Origin: Nocardia aurantia
GTDB lineage: Bacteria > Actinomycetota > Actinomycetes > Mycobacteriales > Mycobacteriaceae
Direction of reading: 5' to 3'
Assembly (NCBI RefSeq): GCF_009604425.1
Contig: NZ_WEGI01000006.1
Span: 186,001 to 250,000 of the forward strand
DNA length: 64,000 nt
Under the pieces are notes generated by a model. That model was given only the letters and a program-made list of their open reading frames with translations, did no database searches and was not told the origin of the DNA. Positions within the stretch are counted from its first letter, which is position 1; each line of letters begins with the position of its first letter. Made by a program: the position numbers and the translations under genes. Below, in pieces: positions 8,909-16,788 of this stretch.

Positions 8909-10213
8909 TTATTCACCGCACCGGGAATTCGGTGAATTCGGCGCGTTGGTTGAACCTTCCGTGACGGGTCGGGGCCGGCGCACGGCGACACCGCGCAGCA
9001 CGGTGTCGCGGACGTGTGTCGCCCCCGCCGGTACGCCGAGGTCACGCAGGATGTTCTCCGGAATCCACTGCAGCCCGATCACGCAGCGCGCCATCATCTC
9101 CGCGGGCGGGCCGCCGATGCGGAGCTCGCCGGACCGCCGGCCTTCGGACAGCAGGGATTTCATCTGGCGGACCCGGGTGGTGAAGGACCAGCCGGGGTCG
9201 GCGATGTCCGGCGGTGACTGCCGCAGCCAGGCCAGCTGGATCCTGAATTCGTCCGGAAACCGGTCCAGCGCATTGATGTTCACCCAGCCGAGGGCGTCCA
9301 GCTTCGCCAGCGGGGTCGAATCCGACCGCAGCACGGCCGTCCATCCGGCGCCCACCTTCTTGCCGAACGACAGCATGATCGACATCAGCAACTCGTCCTT
9401 GGAGCCGATCAGCCGGTAGGCGGTGCCGAGTGTGAGTCCCGCGGCCGCGGCGATGTCCCGGACGGTGGTCATTTCGTAACCGCGACGGCCGAATTCGGCC
9501 CTGGCGACGGCCCGGACATGAGCGGCCCGGTCGCTGGCGGCCGCCGCGTCGTCGGTCCACGTGGCGATCACCCGTTCGGCGGCCGCGAAGGCCGCGGAAC
9601 CGTCCAGCGCCGCCGCCGCGGGTGACTCGGCGGCCAGCCCGTACAACAGGACGGTGCCGATCGCGGTGGCCACCTGATCGCTGGATGCCTTGTGCCGGAT
9701 CACATCCAGGCCGACGTGCAGCATGCTCTGGCAGAACCGGTCGGCCAGCACCGGCAACTCCATCTCCGGGCGGATGTCCCCGGTCCGGCGGCCGGCCGCC
9801 AGCGTCTGCACCATCGCCTCGTGCGCGGTGGTCCACCGCCGCCCGGTCAGCGCGATCAGCTCGGGATCCGTACCCGGACCCTCGTAGAACGACATCTGGA
9901 GTGCGGCACGGTGTTCCACCGCGCAGCGCGCGATCTCCCGCCCCAGCTCGAGGATCCGGTCCAGCGGCGGCCGCGCCCCGCGCTCGCCGAGCCGTTCCAG
10001 GGCCACGGCGCCGACGCGATCGAGTGCGTCCCGGTACCGGCGGACCAATTCGACGAGAATTGCTTCCTTGGATTCGAAATGGTGGTACAGACTCCCCGGG
10101 AGAATTCCCGCCGCGTCGGCGATCTGTTGCAGCGAGGCGCGCAGGCCCGAGGACGCGATCACCGCATCGGCGGTCCGCAGGATCTCGGTACGGCGTGGCA
10201 TCCCACGGGCCAC
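8909..10213 (-). CDS. Tandem TetR-TetR fusion regulator
   Basis: 434 residues, about twice the normal TetR length, with two DNA-binding domains in one chain. The first recognition region is LQQIADAAGILPGSLYHHF (28-46) and the second TTVRDIAAAAGLTLGTAYRL (249-268). Each is followed by its own helical ligand domain. The start is the GTG at 10213; ATG 10201 is an alternative. It follows the amidohydrolase gene by 7 bp and is surely cotranscribed with it. Likely role: local repressor of the locus to its right, perhaps through the repeated CAAAWATNNGTTCY sites. An internal pseudo-dimer would bind as a monomer-like unit. Confidence 0.9.
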   Translation of the reverse strand: MARGMPRRTEILRTADAVIASSGLRASLQQIADAAGILPGSLYHHFESKEAILVELVRRYRDALDRVGAVALERLGERGARPPLDRILELGREIARCAVEHRAALQMSFYEGPGTDPELIALTGRRWTTAHEAMVQTLAAGRRTGDIRPEMELPVLADRFCQSMLHVGLDVIRHKASSDQVATAIGTVLLYGLAAESPAAAALDGSAAFAAAERVIATWTDDAAAASDRAAHVRAVARAEFGRRGYEMTTVRDIAAAAGLTLGTAYRLIGSKDELLMSIMLSFGKKVGAGWTAVLRSDSTPLAKLDALGWVNINALDRFPDEFRIQLAWLRQSPPDIADPGWSFTTRVRQMKSLLSEGRRSGELRIGGPPAEMMARCVIGLQWIPENILRDLGVPAGATHVRDTVLRGVAVRRPRPVTEGSTNAPNSPNSRCGE

Positions 10214-10220
10214 ACCCGGC

Positions 10221-11501
10221 TCAGCTCGGCAGATTCGCGACCAGATTCAGCACGGTGACCGTGTCCGTGCCGGTCTTGCGCAACCGCTCCGACGAACGGA
10301 AGCCGAGATCGACATCGGTGGCCCGGGCCCGCAGCGCGCCGACCGTCGATTGCTCGCGGGTGTTGTGCCCGAACAGATCGAACGAATACAGCCGCGCGGC
10401 ATTCCGATGGGTGATCCGATCGATCTCGTCGTCGGACAGGCCCGCGAGATAGACGTCGAGGGTTTCCGGCGCCTGCGGCCAGGTCGAATCGGAATGCGGG
10501 TAATCGCATTCCCACGAGATCATGTCGAGGTTCAGCTCGTCCCGGCTCCGCACCCCGAATTCGTCGTCGATGAAACACAACGCGATGCGCTCGAGGAACA
10601 CCTCGCTGGGCAGCCGGTCGCCGAAGTTCTGGTGGGTCCAGGCCCGATGCGTCTTGTACACCCGGTCGATCCGCTCCAGGAAATAGGGCACCCAGCCGAT
10701 ACCGCCCTCGGACAGGGCGAAGGTGAGGTCCGGGAATTTGCGCAGCGTCGGCGACCAGATCAGATCCGCGGCGGCGTTGACGATACTCATCGGCTGCAGG
10801 GTGATCATGGTGTCGATCGGTGCGTCCACGGAGGTGATGACCACCGACGACGACGAGCCGATGTGCAGATTCACCACCGTGTTCTCGTCGCTGCACGCCG
10901 TCCAGAACGGATCCCAGTGCGGATCGTGCAGCGACGGATAGTTCAGTTTGGTCGGATTCTCCGAGAAGGACACCGAATGGCAGCCCTTCCTCGCCAGCCG
11001 CCGGACCTCGTCGGCCATCAACTGCGGATCCCAGATGGGCGGCAGGCCGAGCGGGATCATCCGGCCCGGATACGCGCCGCACCATTCGTCCACGTGCCAG
11101 TCGTTGTAGGCGCGCAACACCGCGAGGCCGAGATCCCTGTCCTGCGCGCGGGCGAAGTACTGCCCGCAGAACTGCGGATAGGACGGGAAATTCATCGAGG
11201 CGGCGACGCCATTGGCGTTCATGTCCCGGATCCGCGCGTCGATGTCGTAGCAGCCCTCGCGGATCTCGCTGAATTTGGTGGGCTCCGCGCCGTATTCGTC
11301 CGGCGGGCGACCGGCGACGGCGTTGAGACCCACATTGGTGGCCTCCTGCCCCTCGAACACCCACGCGTCGGTACCGTCCGCGCGCTGCACGACCTTCGGC
11401 GCCCGATCCCGGTACTTCGCGGGGATGTGGTCGCGGAACATGCCGGGCGGTTCGACGAGATGATCGTCGACCGACACCAGCACCAGGTCGTTCATGTCCA
11501 T
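10221..11501 (-). CDS. Amidohydrolase-2 family metal-dependent hydrolase/decarboxylase
   Basis: 426 residues. The N-terminal VDDHLVEP (11-18) corresponds to the metal-binding start of amidohydrolase-2 enzymes (ACMSD-type decarboxylases and related hydrolases). FALSEGGIGWVP and ECDYPHSDSTWP are hallmark C-terminal segments. The start is the ATG at 11501, with AGGAG six bases upstream; the frame runs further upstream but without a ribosome site. It is first in an operon with the tandem TetR gene and divergent from the VWA gene. A paralogue of the same family lies at 43760-44971. The substrate is unknown, probably a ring-cleavage or carboxylated catabolite. Confidence 0.9.
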   Translation of the reverse strand: MDMNDLVLVSVDDHLVEPPGMFRDHIPAKYRDRAPKVVQRADGTDAWVFEGQEATNVGLNAVAGRPPDEYGAEPTKFSEIREGCYDIDARIRDMNANGVAASMNFPSYPQFCGQYFARAQDRDLGLAVLRAYNDWHVDEWCGAYPGRMIPLGLPPIWDPQLMADEVRRLARKGCHSVSFSENPTKLNYPSLHDPHWDPFWTACSDENTVVNLHIGSSSSVVITSVDAPIDTMITLQPMSIVNAAADLIWSPTLRKFPDLTFALSEGGIGWVPYFLERIDRVYKTHRAWTHQNFGDRLPSEVFLERIALCFIDDEFGVRSRDELNLDMISWECDYPHSDSTWPQAPETLDVYLAGLSDDEIDRITHRNAARLYSFDLFGHNTREQSTVGALRARATDVDLGFRSSERLRKTGTDTVTVLNLVANLPS

Positions 11502-11714
11502 GCCGTACTCCTTGTCTCGTGGACCGGGGCGACCGGCCGCACAGCACTTCCAGGCACGCGAGCCGCACGTCGAGTTCGCCGAGCCGCCGCAGGACGCCGG
11601 GACCCCCGGTCGCGGTCTCCGGCGGGGAGGAGAAATCCACGATCTTCCTTGCTCCATGAGACCGGTCGACCGACACATCGGCGATTGACCGCCGGTGATC
11701 CCGGACTCTACTTT

Positions 11715-11728
11715 GGAACATATTTTTG
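11715..11728. promoter_or_regulatory. Shared operator candidate, site A
   Basis: On the minus strand this reads CAAAAATATGTTCC. It matches CAAATATCTGTTCC (13475) and CAAATATTCGTTCT (14480) at 10 or 11 of 14 positions, and all three fit CAAAWATNNGTTCY. It sits in the divergent promoter region between the amidohydrolase-tetR operon and the VWA gene, in a locally AT-rich patch. Confidence 0.55.
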
Positions 11729-11764
11729 GTCAATACCGATCGCGCTCGGCGGCAAGGAGTCTCG

Positions 11765-13423
11765 ATGGCAGACGACCACGCGCTGGACCGGCTCGCGCTG
11801 CTGGCCTCGGCGCTGGCGGGCCGGCCGCTGACGGTCACCGCACTGCCCCCGGGCACGCCGGCTCGGACCGACGGCCGGACGGTGTACCTCGACGCCACGG
11901 CCGCACCGCGGGTCCGGCTCGAAGCACTGGCCGTGCAGGCGTCGTTGCTGGCCGGCGGCGGGCTGGAACCCGAGATCGTCCGCCGGCTCGCCCGGCGGCG
12001 CCGGCTCACCGAACGGTATCTGGCGGTCGAGGGCCGGCGCGCGCTGCTCGCCAACGCGCGATTGCTGCCCGGCTCGATGCGGCTCGTACTCGAACCCTGC
12101 ACTGCCGCAACGCCGCTCGATTCGCTGGCGATAGCCGCCGGCCGGTCGCATATCGCGAGCCCACCCGCCTGCTTCGGCGTGATCCGGCCGTCCGAGCTGC
12201 TGGCCGTCCACCGGGCGGCCGGGCGGACGGCCGACGGCCCCGCCCATCCGCCCCGGCGGCGATCCACCGCGGAACTTCCCGACTCGGACCAGGACGCGGA
12301 CGCCGAACGCGATGCGGCCGATCCGTTCTCCAGCCCGGTGGGTGGCGGCGGCGCCCTCGGCCGGTTGCTGTCGCGGCTGACGAGCGCTACGAGACGGACC
12401 GGTCGCGGCGGCCCGCCCGGCGCGGACGCGCCGACACACGCCCGCCGCTCGGCGACCCGCGGCGCCGGTGCGGTGCGGTCCGCGGCGGCGACCGCGGACG
12501 ACGCGGCGGGCGATGCCGGTGCGACGGGCACGCGCTACCCCGAATGGGACAGCCGCCGTGGGCGTTATCGGCCGGACTGGTGCACGGTGATCGAAACCGA
12601 GCCCACGGGAACCGAACCCGGGGCGCCCCCGTCCGGCGACCGGGCGATGCGCCGCTCGCTGGCCCGGCTCGGCCTGGGCTCCACGCGCCTGCGCCGCCGG
12701 CGCGACGGCGACGACATCGATGTGGACGCCGTCGTCGCGACGCGGATCGAGACGGCCACCGGCTCGACTCCCGACGATGCCGTGTATGTAGCGAATCTCC
12801 GTCGGCGCCACGATCTTTCGGTGCTCATCCTGCTGGACGTGTCGGGATCGGCCGCCGAGGCCGGCACCGGCGGGCGCACCGTGCACGAACAGCAGCGCGA
12901 GGCGGCCGCGGCGCTCGCCACCGCCCTGCACGAACTGGGCAATCGGGTCGCCGTGTTCGCGTATTCCTCGCGGGGCCGCGCGGCGGTGCACCTGACACCG
13001 GTGAAACGCTTCGAGGATCGGCTCGACGCCACGGCCATGGCCCGGCTGTACGGTCTGCGGCCGGGCGCCTATTCGAGGCTCGGGGCGGCGATCCGGCACG
13101 GCACGGCGACGCTGCGGGAGCGGTCGGGCACACCGCGGCGAGTGCTCGTCGTGCTGTCGGACGGCCTGGCCTACGACCACGGGTACGAGCGCGCCCACGG
13201 CGCCGCCGACGCGCGGAAAGCGCTCGCGGAGGCAGGTTCCGCGGGTATCGGCTGCCTGTGCCTGACCGTGGGAGCCGCCACCGATGCCACGGAGTTGCGG
13301 CAGGTGTTCGGCGCCGCGGCCCACGCGACGATCGGGCACCCCGAGCAGCTGGGCCGGCTCGCCGGGCCGCTGTTGCGACTCGCCCTGGACCGCGCGGACA
13401 TTCGCCGCCGGCGCCCGGCATGA
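11765..13423 (+). CDS. norD-like: NorD-like VWA-domain protein (MoxR partner)
   Basis: 552 residues. The C-terminal von Willebrand A domain has the metal-ion site DVSGS (358-362), preceded by RYPEWD and YRPDWCTV (about 257-275), which are characteristic of NorD/CbbO-type proteins. The middle (about 155-255) is low-complexity, rich in Arg, Ala and Asp. The start is the ATG at 11765, with AAGGAG seven bases before. NorD proteins work with a MoxR AAA+ ATPase to insert metal into, or remodel, an enzyme. The ATPase partner is two reading frames downstream, but no nitric oxide reductase or Rubisco gene is present, so the client must be something else. Confidence 0.88.
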   Translation: MADDHALDRLALLASALAGRPLTVTALPPGTPARTDGRTVYLDATAAPRVRLEALAVQASLLAGGGLEPEIVRRLARRRRLTERYLAVEGRRALLANARLLPGSMRLVLEPCTAATPLDSLAIAAGRSHIASPPACFGVIRPSELLAVHRAAGRTADGPAHPPRRRSTAELPDSDQDADAERDAADPFSSPVGGGGALGRLLSRLTSATRRTGRGGPPGADAPTHARRSATRGAGAVRSAAATADDAAGDAGATGTRYPEWDSRRGRYRPDWCTVIETEPTGTEPGAPPSGDRAMRRSLARLGLGSTRLRRRRDGDDIDVDAVVATRIETATGSTPDDAVYVANLRRRHDLSVLILLDVSGSAAEAGTGGRTVHEQQREAAAALATALHELGNRVAVFAYSSRGRAAVHLTPVKRFEDRLDATAMARLYGLRPGAYSRLGAAIRHGTATLRERSGTPRRVLVVLSDGLAYDHGYERAHGAADARKALAEAGSAGIGCLCLTVGAATDATELRQVFGAAAHATIGHPEQLGRLAGPLLRLALDRADIRRRRPA

Positions 13424-13474
13424 CCGGCCGCCCCGGCCGGACCGGCGGATTTCCACCACCGCGAACGGTTGTAT

Positions 13475-13488
13475 CAAATATCTGTTCC
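13475..13488. promoter_or_regulatory. Shared operator candidate, site B
   Basis: CAAATATCTGTTCC, a member of the CAAAWATNNGTTCY set. It is 64 bp upstream of the short leader ORF that precedes the MoxR-type ATPase gene, inside an AT-rich island in otherwise very GC-rich sequence. This suggests a separate promoter for the ATPase gene. Confidence 0.55.
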
Positions 13489-13551
13489 ACGCTACGCTGT
13501 GGTCGGCCCGGGTCGGGGATCTGCGATCCGGGATGCATTGAAGGAGAAGCG

Positions 13552-13611
13552 ATGTCTGGCATCGAGGCCGGCGCAACTTCCGGCACTCCCGCACGAGCGG
13601 TCCGCGTATGA
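13552..13611 (+). CDS. 19-residue leader ORF coupled to the MoxR ATPase gene
   Basis: ATG at 13552 with an excellent ribosome site (AAGGAG, 13541-13546). It encodes MSGIEAGATSGTPARAVRV and stops at TGA 13609-13611. The stop overlaps the ATG of the ATPase gene (13608) in an ATGA junction. The ATPase gene has no ribosome site of its own, so the leader probably delivers ribosomes to it. The peptide has no recognisable function. The strong site and exact overlap argue against chance. Confidence 0.6.
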   Translation: MSGIEAGATSGTPARAVRV

Positions 13612-14438
13612 CGTCCTCCGCCGCCGCGCGACGAGCCCAGCCCGCCGCGACCGGGCGGCCCTGGTACGTCCCGGTGGCCAACGAGGAGGCGGTGTTCAAA
13701 GCCGCTCATCGCCAAGGACTCTCGATCGTCCTGAAGGGCCCGACCGGCTGCGGCAAGACCCGGTTCGTGGCGGCGATGGCCCACGAACTCGGGCGGCCGC
13801 TGATCACCGTCGCCTGTCACGACGATCTCACCACCGCCGATCTCGTCGGCCGATTCCTGTTGCGCGGCGGCGACACCGAGTGGGTGGACGGCCCGCTCAC
13901 CCGGGCGGTGCGCGAGGGCGCCATCTGCTACCTCGACGAGGTGGTCGAGGCGCGGCAGGACACCACCGTCGTCCTGCACCCGCTGGCCGACCATCGGCGC
14001 GAACTACCGATCGAGCGGCTCGGGATCACCGTGCCCGCCGCGCCGGGTTTCGGCTTGGTCGCGTCCTACAACCCCGGCTACCAGAGCGTGCTGAAGGACC
14101 TGAAGGATTCCACCCGGCAGCGGATGGTGGCGATCGAGTTCGGCTTTCCGGCACCGGAAGTGGAGCAGCGCATCGTCGCCCGCGAGGCCGGCGTCGACGA
14201 GTCCACCGCGGCGATGCTCGTGCGGCTGGGCGCGGCGATCCGCCGGTTGCAGACCGGCGGGCTGCGCGAGGTCTCCTCCACCCGCGTGCTCGTCGCCGCC
14301 GGCCGCCTGATCGCCGAGGGACTGGATCCCCGCGAAGCCGCGGTGGCGGCCGTCGCCGGCCCGCTCACCGACGATCCGGCGATCACCCGCGGCCTGATCG
14401 AGATGATCGACGTGTACCTGGAGACCCCCGCCGGCTGA
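13608..14438 (+). CDS. norQ-like: MoxR-family AAA+ ATPase (NorQ/CbbQ type)
   Basis: 276 residues, normal for NorQ/CbbQ/NirQ. Walker A GPTGCGKT (44-51), Walker B ICYLDE (106-111), and the sensor-1 region LVASYNPGYQ are clear. These ATPases form rings that act with a VWA protein to activate a metalloenzyme. The VWA partner is immediately upstream (11765-13423). Translation appears coupled to the 19-residue leader ORF. It has its own upstream operator-like site B. The target enzyme is unknown; AveC-like, P450 and dioxygenase proteins downstream are the local candidates. Confidence 0.93.
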   Translation: MTSSAAARRAQPAATGRPWYVPVANEEAVFKAAHRQGLSIVLKGPTGCGKTRFVAAMAHELGRPLITVACHDDLTTADLVGRFLLRGGDTEWVDGPLTRAVREGAICYLDEVVEARQDTTVVLHPLADHRRELPIERLGITVPAAPGFGLVASYNPGYQSVLKDLKDSTRQRMVAIEFGFPAPEVEQRIVAREAGVDESTAAMLVRLGAAIRRLQTGGLREVSSTRVLVAAGRLIAEGLDPREAAVAAVAGPLTDDPAITRGLIEMIDVYLETPAG

Positions 14439-14479
14439 GCCCGATCGACGGCCGGCGGACCACTGTCCCCATCGAAAAA

Positions 14480-14493
14480 CAAATATTCGTTCT
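14480..14493. promoter_or_regulatory. Shared operator candidate, site C
   Basis: CAAATATTCGTTCT, the third member of the CAAAWATNNGTTCY set. It lies 48 bp upstream of the binding-fold protein gene, suggesting that the 14541-17686 operon is controlled together with the two upstream units. Confidence 0.55.
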
Positions 14494-14540
14494 CACCGGG
14501 CCCGAGTCCGGCGGGCCCCGAACATCTTCCGGGAGGTCAC

Positions 14541-15656
14541 ATGTCCTACGAAAGCGCCGCCGAGCCGATCAAGGTCGGCTACCTGATGGATTTCACACTG
14601 CCACCGGGTTTTCCGCAGGAGATGCGGGACGACTTCACCCGCTGCTTCGACCTCGTCTTCGAGGAGGCCCACGAGCAGGGCGTGCTGGACCGGCGCGTGC
14701 GGATGATCTACCGGGAGGTGGAGGGGCTGCCCAAGGGCAGCGTCAAGGCGGTCATCGATGCCTACGGCGAACTCGTCGACGAGGGCTGCCTGGTGGTCTT
14801 CGGCCCCAACATCACCGACAACGCCGTGCCCACCCGGGAGGCGATCGAGGAACGGTTCCGGGTACCGGCGATCAGCGTCACCGGCACCGACGACTGGCTC
14901 GGCGAGTGGACGTTCGCGTTCCCGCAGGGGTCGATGACCGACGAGCCGATCTTCCTCGTCGACCTGATCGCCAAACGCGGGATCACCGAGATCGGCGTGC
15001 TGTCCGAGCAGAGCCTGATCGGCGAGAGCTACCTGCGCAATCTCCGGGATGCCGCCCGCCGCAAGGGAATCCGGATCGTGGCCGAGTCCGTCATCGCGCA
15101 GACGGCGCAGGACATCACCGCCGCGGTGCGCACCCTGCACGAGGCGAAGGCCGAGGCGATCGTCCATCTCGGCTTCGGATTCGGCATCGTGTTCATCAAT
15201 CCGGCGCTGGCGGCGGCAGGCTGGGATCCGCCGCGGTTCACCACCACCGCGTTCCAGAACGCCTGGGTCAACCCGGTCATGTGGAACGCCTTCACGGGCT
15301 GGATCGGCGTCGATCAATACGACGAGGGTAACCCGATCGGACAGGATTTCCTCGACCGCTACGCCCGCCGATACGACGGCCGGCGGCCCGAATACTGTGT
15401 GCCGGTGGTGAACCGCGATGTCGCGACCACCCTGGTCCGGGCCTTCGCCGACGCGCATCCGCTCAGCCCGCGCGGCGTCAAGGAGGCCCTCGAACGGGTC
15501 AAGATGCTGCCCGCCGCCTCCGGCGCGCCCGGCACCCGGATCTCACTCGGCAAGTGGACGCGACGGGCCTGGATGGGCGCCGGCTATCTGGTGGCCCGCA
15601 CGCTCGACACCGACGGCGTCACTTCACATCTCGTCGACCGTTTCGGTCAGGAGTGA
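14541..15656 (+). CDS. Periplasmic-binding-fold (LivK-like) protein without signal peptide
   Basis: 371 residues. The fold is that of type 1 periplasmic binding proteins for branched-chain amino acids and amides: IKVGYLMDFTLPPG at the N-terminus, LVVFGPNITDNAVPT, and later EAIVHLGFGFG. A hydrophobic signal or lipobox is absent: the protein starts MSYESAAEPIKVGYL directly at the domain. The ribosome site GGGAGG is well placed, so the start is probably right. No Liv-type permease or ATPase genes are nearby. It is probably a cytosolic small-molecule binder or sensor rather than a transporter subunit. It leads an operon with the AveC-like gene. Confidence 0.85.
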   Translation: MSYESAAEPIKVGYLMDFTLPPGFPQEMRDDFTRCFDLVFEEAHEQGVLDRRVRMIYREVEGLPKGSVKAVIDAYGELVDEGCLVVFGPNITDNAVPTREAIEERFRVPAISVTGTDDWLGEWTFAFPQGSMTDEPIFLVDLIAKRGITEIGVLSEQSLIGESYLRNLRDAARRKGIRIVAESVIAQTAQDITAAVRTLHEAKAEAIVHLGFGFGIVFINPALAAAGWDPPRFTTTAFQNAWVNPVMWNAFTGWIGVDQYDEGNPIGQDFLDRYARRYDGRRPEYCVPVVNRDVATTLVRAFADAHPLSPRGVKEALERVKMLPAASGAPGTRISLGKWTRRAWMGAGYLVARTLDTDGVTSHLVDRFGQE

Positions 15657-15660
15657 GCGG

Positions 15661-16788
15661 ATGACCACCGGACCCGTGAAGGTCGCCACCGAATCCGGAC
15701 CGCGCCGGTCGGTGTGGCCGGTGGTGTGGATCGCGCTCGCCGTCGCCGTGCTGCTCGTGATCGCCCACTACGCGCGGATCGGCGCGGTGTCGGCGCGGAT
15801 CCGCACCCCCGGATTCCCGGACGGTCCCGCACCGCGCCCGGTCGATCCGCTGTTCGGATACCAGCACTGGGTGGCGCTGCTGCAGATCCTCACCGTCGTG
15901 ATGATGATCCAGTTGATCGCGCTGCTCGGGTGGGGGATCCGCCGCCACCCGGGCCACCCCTACCTGCTGATGGGCGTCGTCACCACGCTGATCGTGTGGC
16001 AGGACCCGATCATGAACTGGTCGCCGTACGCGGTCTACAACCCCGATCTGGCGCACTGGCCGGAGGACTGGCCGCTGGTGTCGTTGTCGCCGACGGTCGA
16101 ACCCTTCCTGGTGATCGGTTACGCCTCCTTCTATTTCGGCCCGTATTTCCTGGCGAATCCGGTACTGCGGCGGATCCAGGCCGCCCGCCCGGCGGATTCG
16201 TTCGCCTGGCGGCATCCGCTGATCTCGCTGGCGGTTCTGCTGCTGGTTTTCGGCTTCGTGGTGGACATGATCCTCGAGGTCACCCTGGTGCGCACCGGTA
16301 TGTACATCTATTCGCAGGTCATCCCGTTCGGATCGATATTCCCCGGCCGCCCTTGGCAATTCCCGCTGCTGTGGGAATCGACGCTGGTGTGCCTGGTGAT
16401 GATCCCGGCCGGCGTCCTGGTGTACCGCGACGACACCGGCCGCACCGTCGCCGAGAAACTCGCCCGCCGCGCACGGCTTTTCCCCGGACGGCCCGCGCTC
16501 GGCATGTTCGCGGTGATGTTCGTGATCGTCAACATCGCCTATCTCGCCTACGGTTTCGGCTTCCAGCTCATCAAGATCAGTGGCGCGGCCACCTCGGTCG
16601 CCTGCCCCTGGCCCTATCCGGAGGCCAAGGTGTACGACCCGCAGGGGGTCTACGAGCGCAACGGGCAGCCGGGGCCGTATTCGGCCGGTATCTGGTCCAC
16701 CTGGATGAGCGGACAGCCGCACGGCCGTCCCGACGTGAGTCTCCCGGCCGGCGGTGGTCGCTGCGGACCGGCGGCGAACCATGGCTGA
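15661..16788 (+). CDS. AveC-like integral membrane protein (spirocyclase family)
   Basis: 375 residues with seven or eight hydrophobic segments, the first at about 18-35 (VWPVVWIALAVAVLLVIA). The segments WQDPIMNWSPYAVYNPDLAHWP and GFVVDMILEVTLVRTGMY resemble the AveC family, whose founding member carries out dehydration and spiroketal formation in avermectin biosynthesis; members in catabolic actinomycetes have no proven role. The gene begins 4 bp after the preceding stop and overlaps the following SDR gene by 8 bp. I infer an oxidative or cyclising step on a hydrophobic substrate. Family assignment is from memory of sequence pattern. Confidence 0.75.
   Translation: MTTGPVKVATESGPRRSVWPVVWIALAVAVLLVIAHYARIGAVSARIRTPGFPDGPAPRPVDPLFGYQHWVALLQILTVVMMIQLIALLGWGIRRHPGHPYLLMGVVTTLIVWQDPIMNWSPYAVYNPDLAHWPEDWPLVSLSPTVEPFLVIGYASFYFGPYFLANPVLRRIQAARPADSFAWRHPLISLAVLLLVFGFVVDMILEVTLVRTGMYIYSQVIPFGSIFPGRPWQFPLLWESTLVCLVMIPAGVLVYRDDTGRTVAEKLARRARLFPGRPALGMFAVMFVIVNIAYLAYGFGFQLIKISGAATSVACPWPYPEAKVYDPQGVYERNGQPGPYSAGIWSTWMSGQPHGRPDVSLPAGGGRCGPAANHG

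Noticed and set aside
11765..14438. Denitrification or nitric oxide reductase locus, suggested by NorD/NorQ-like genes
   Set aside because: No norCB, nir or heme-copper oxidase genes in the region. The neighbours are catabolic enzymes.
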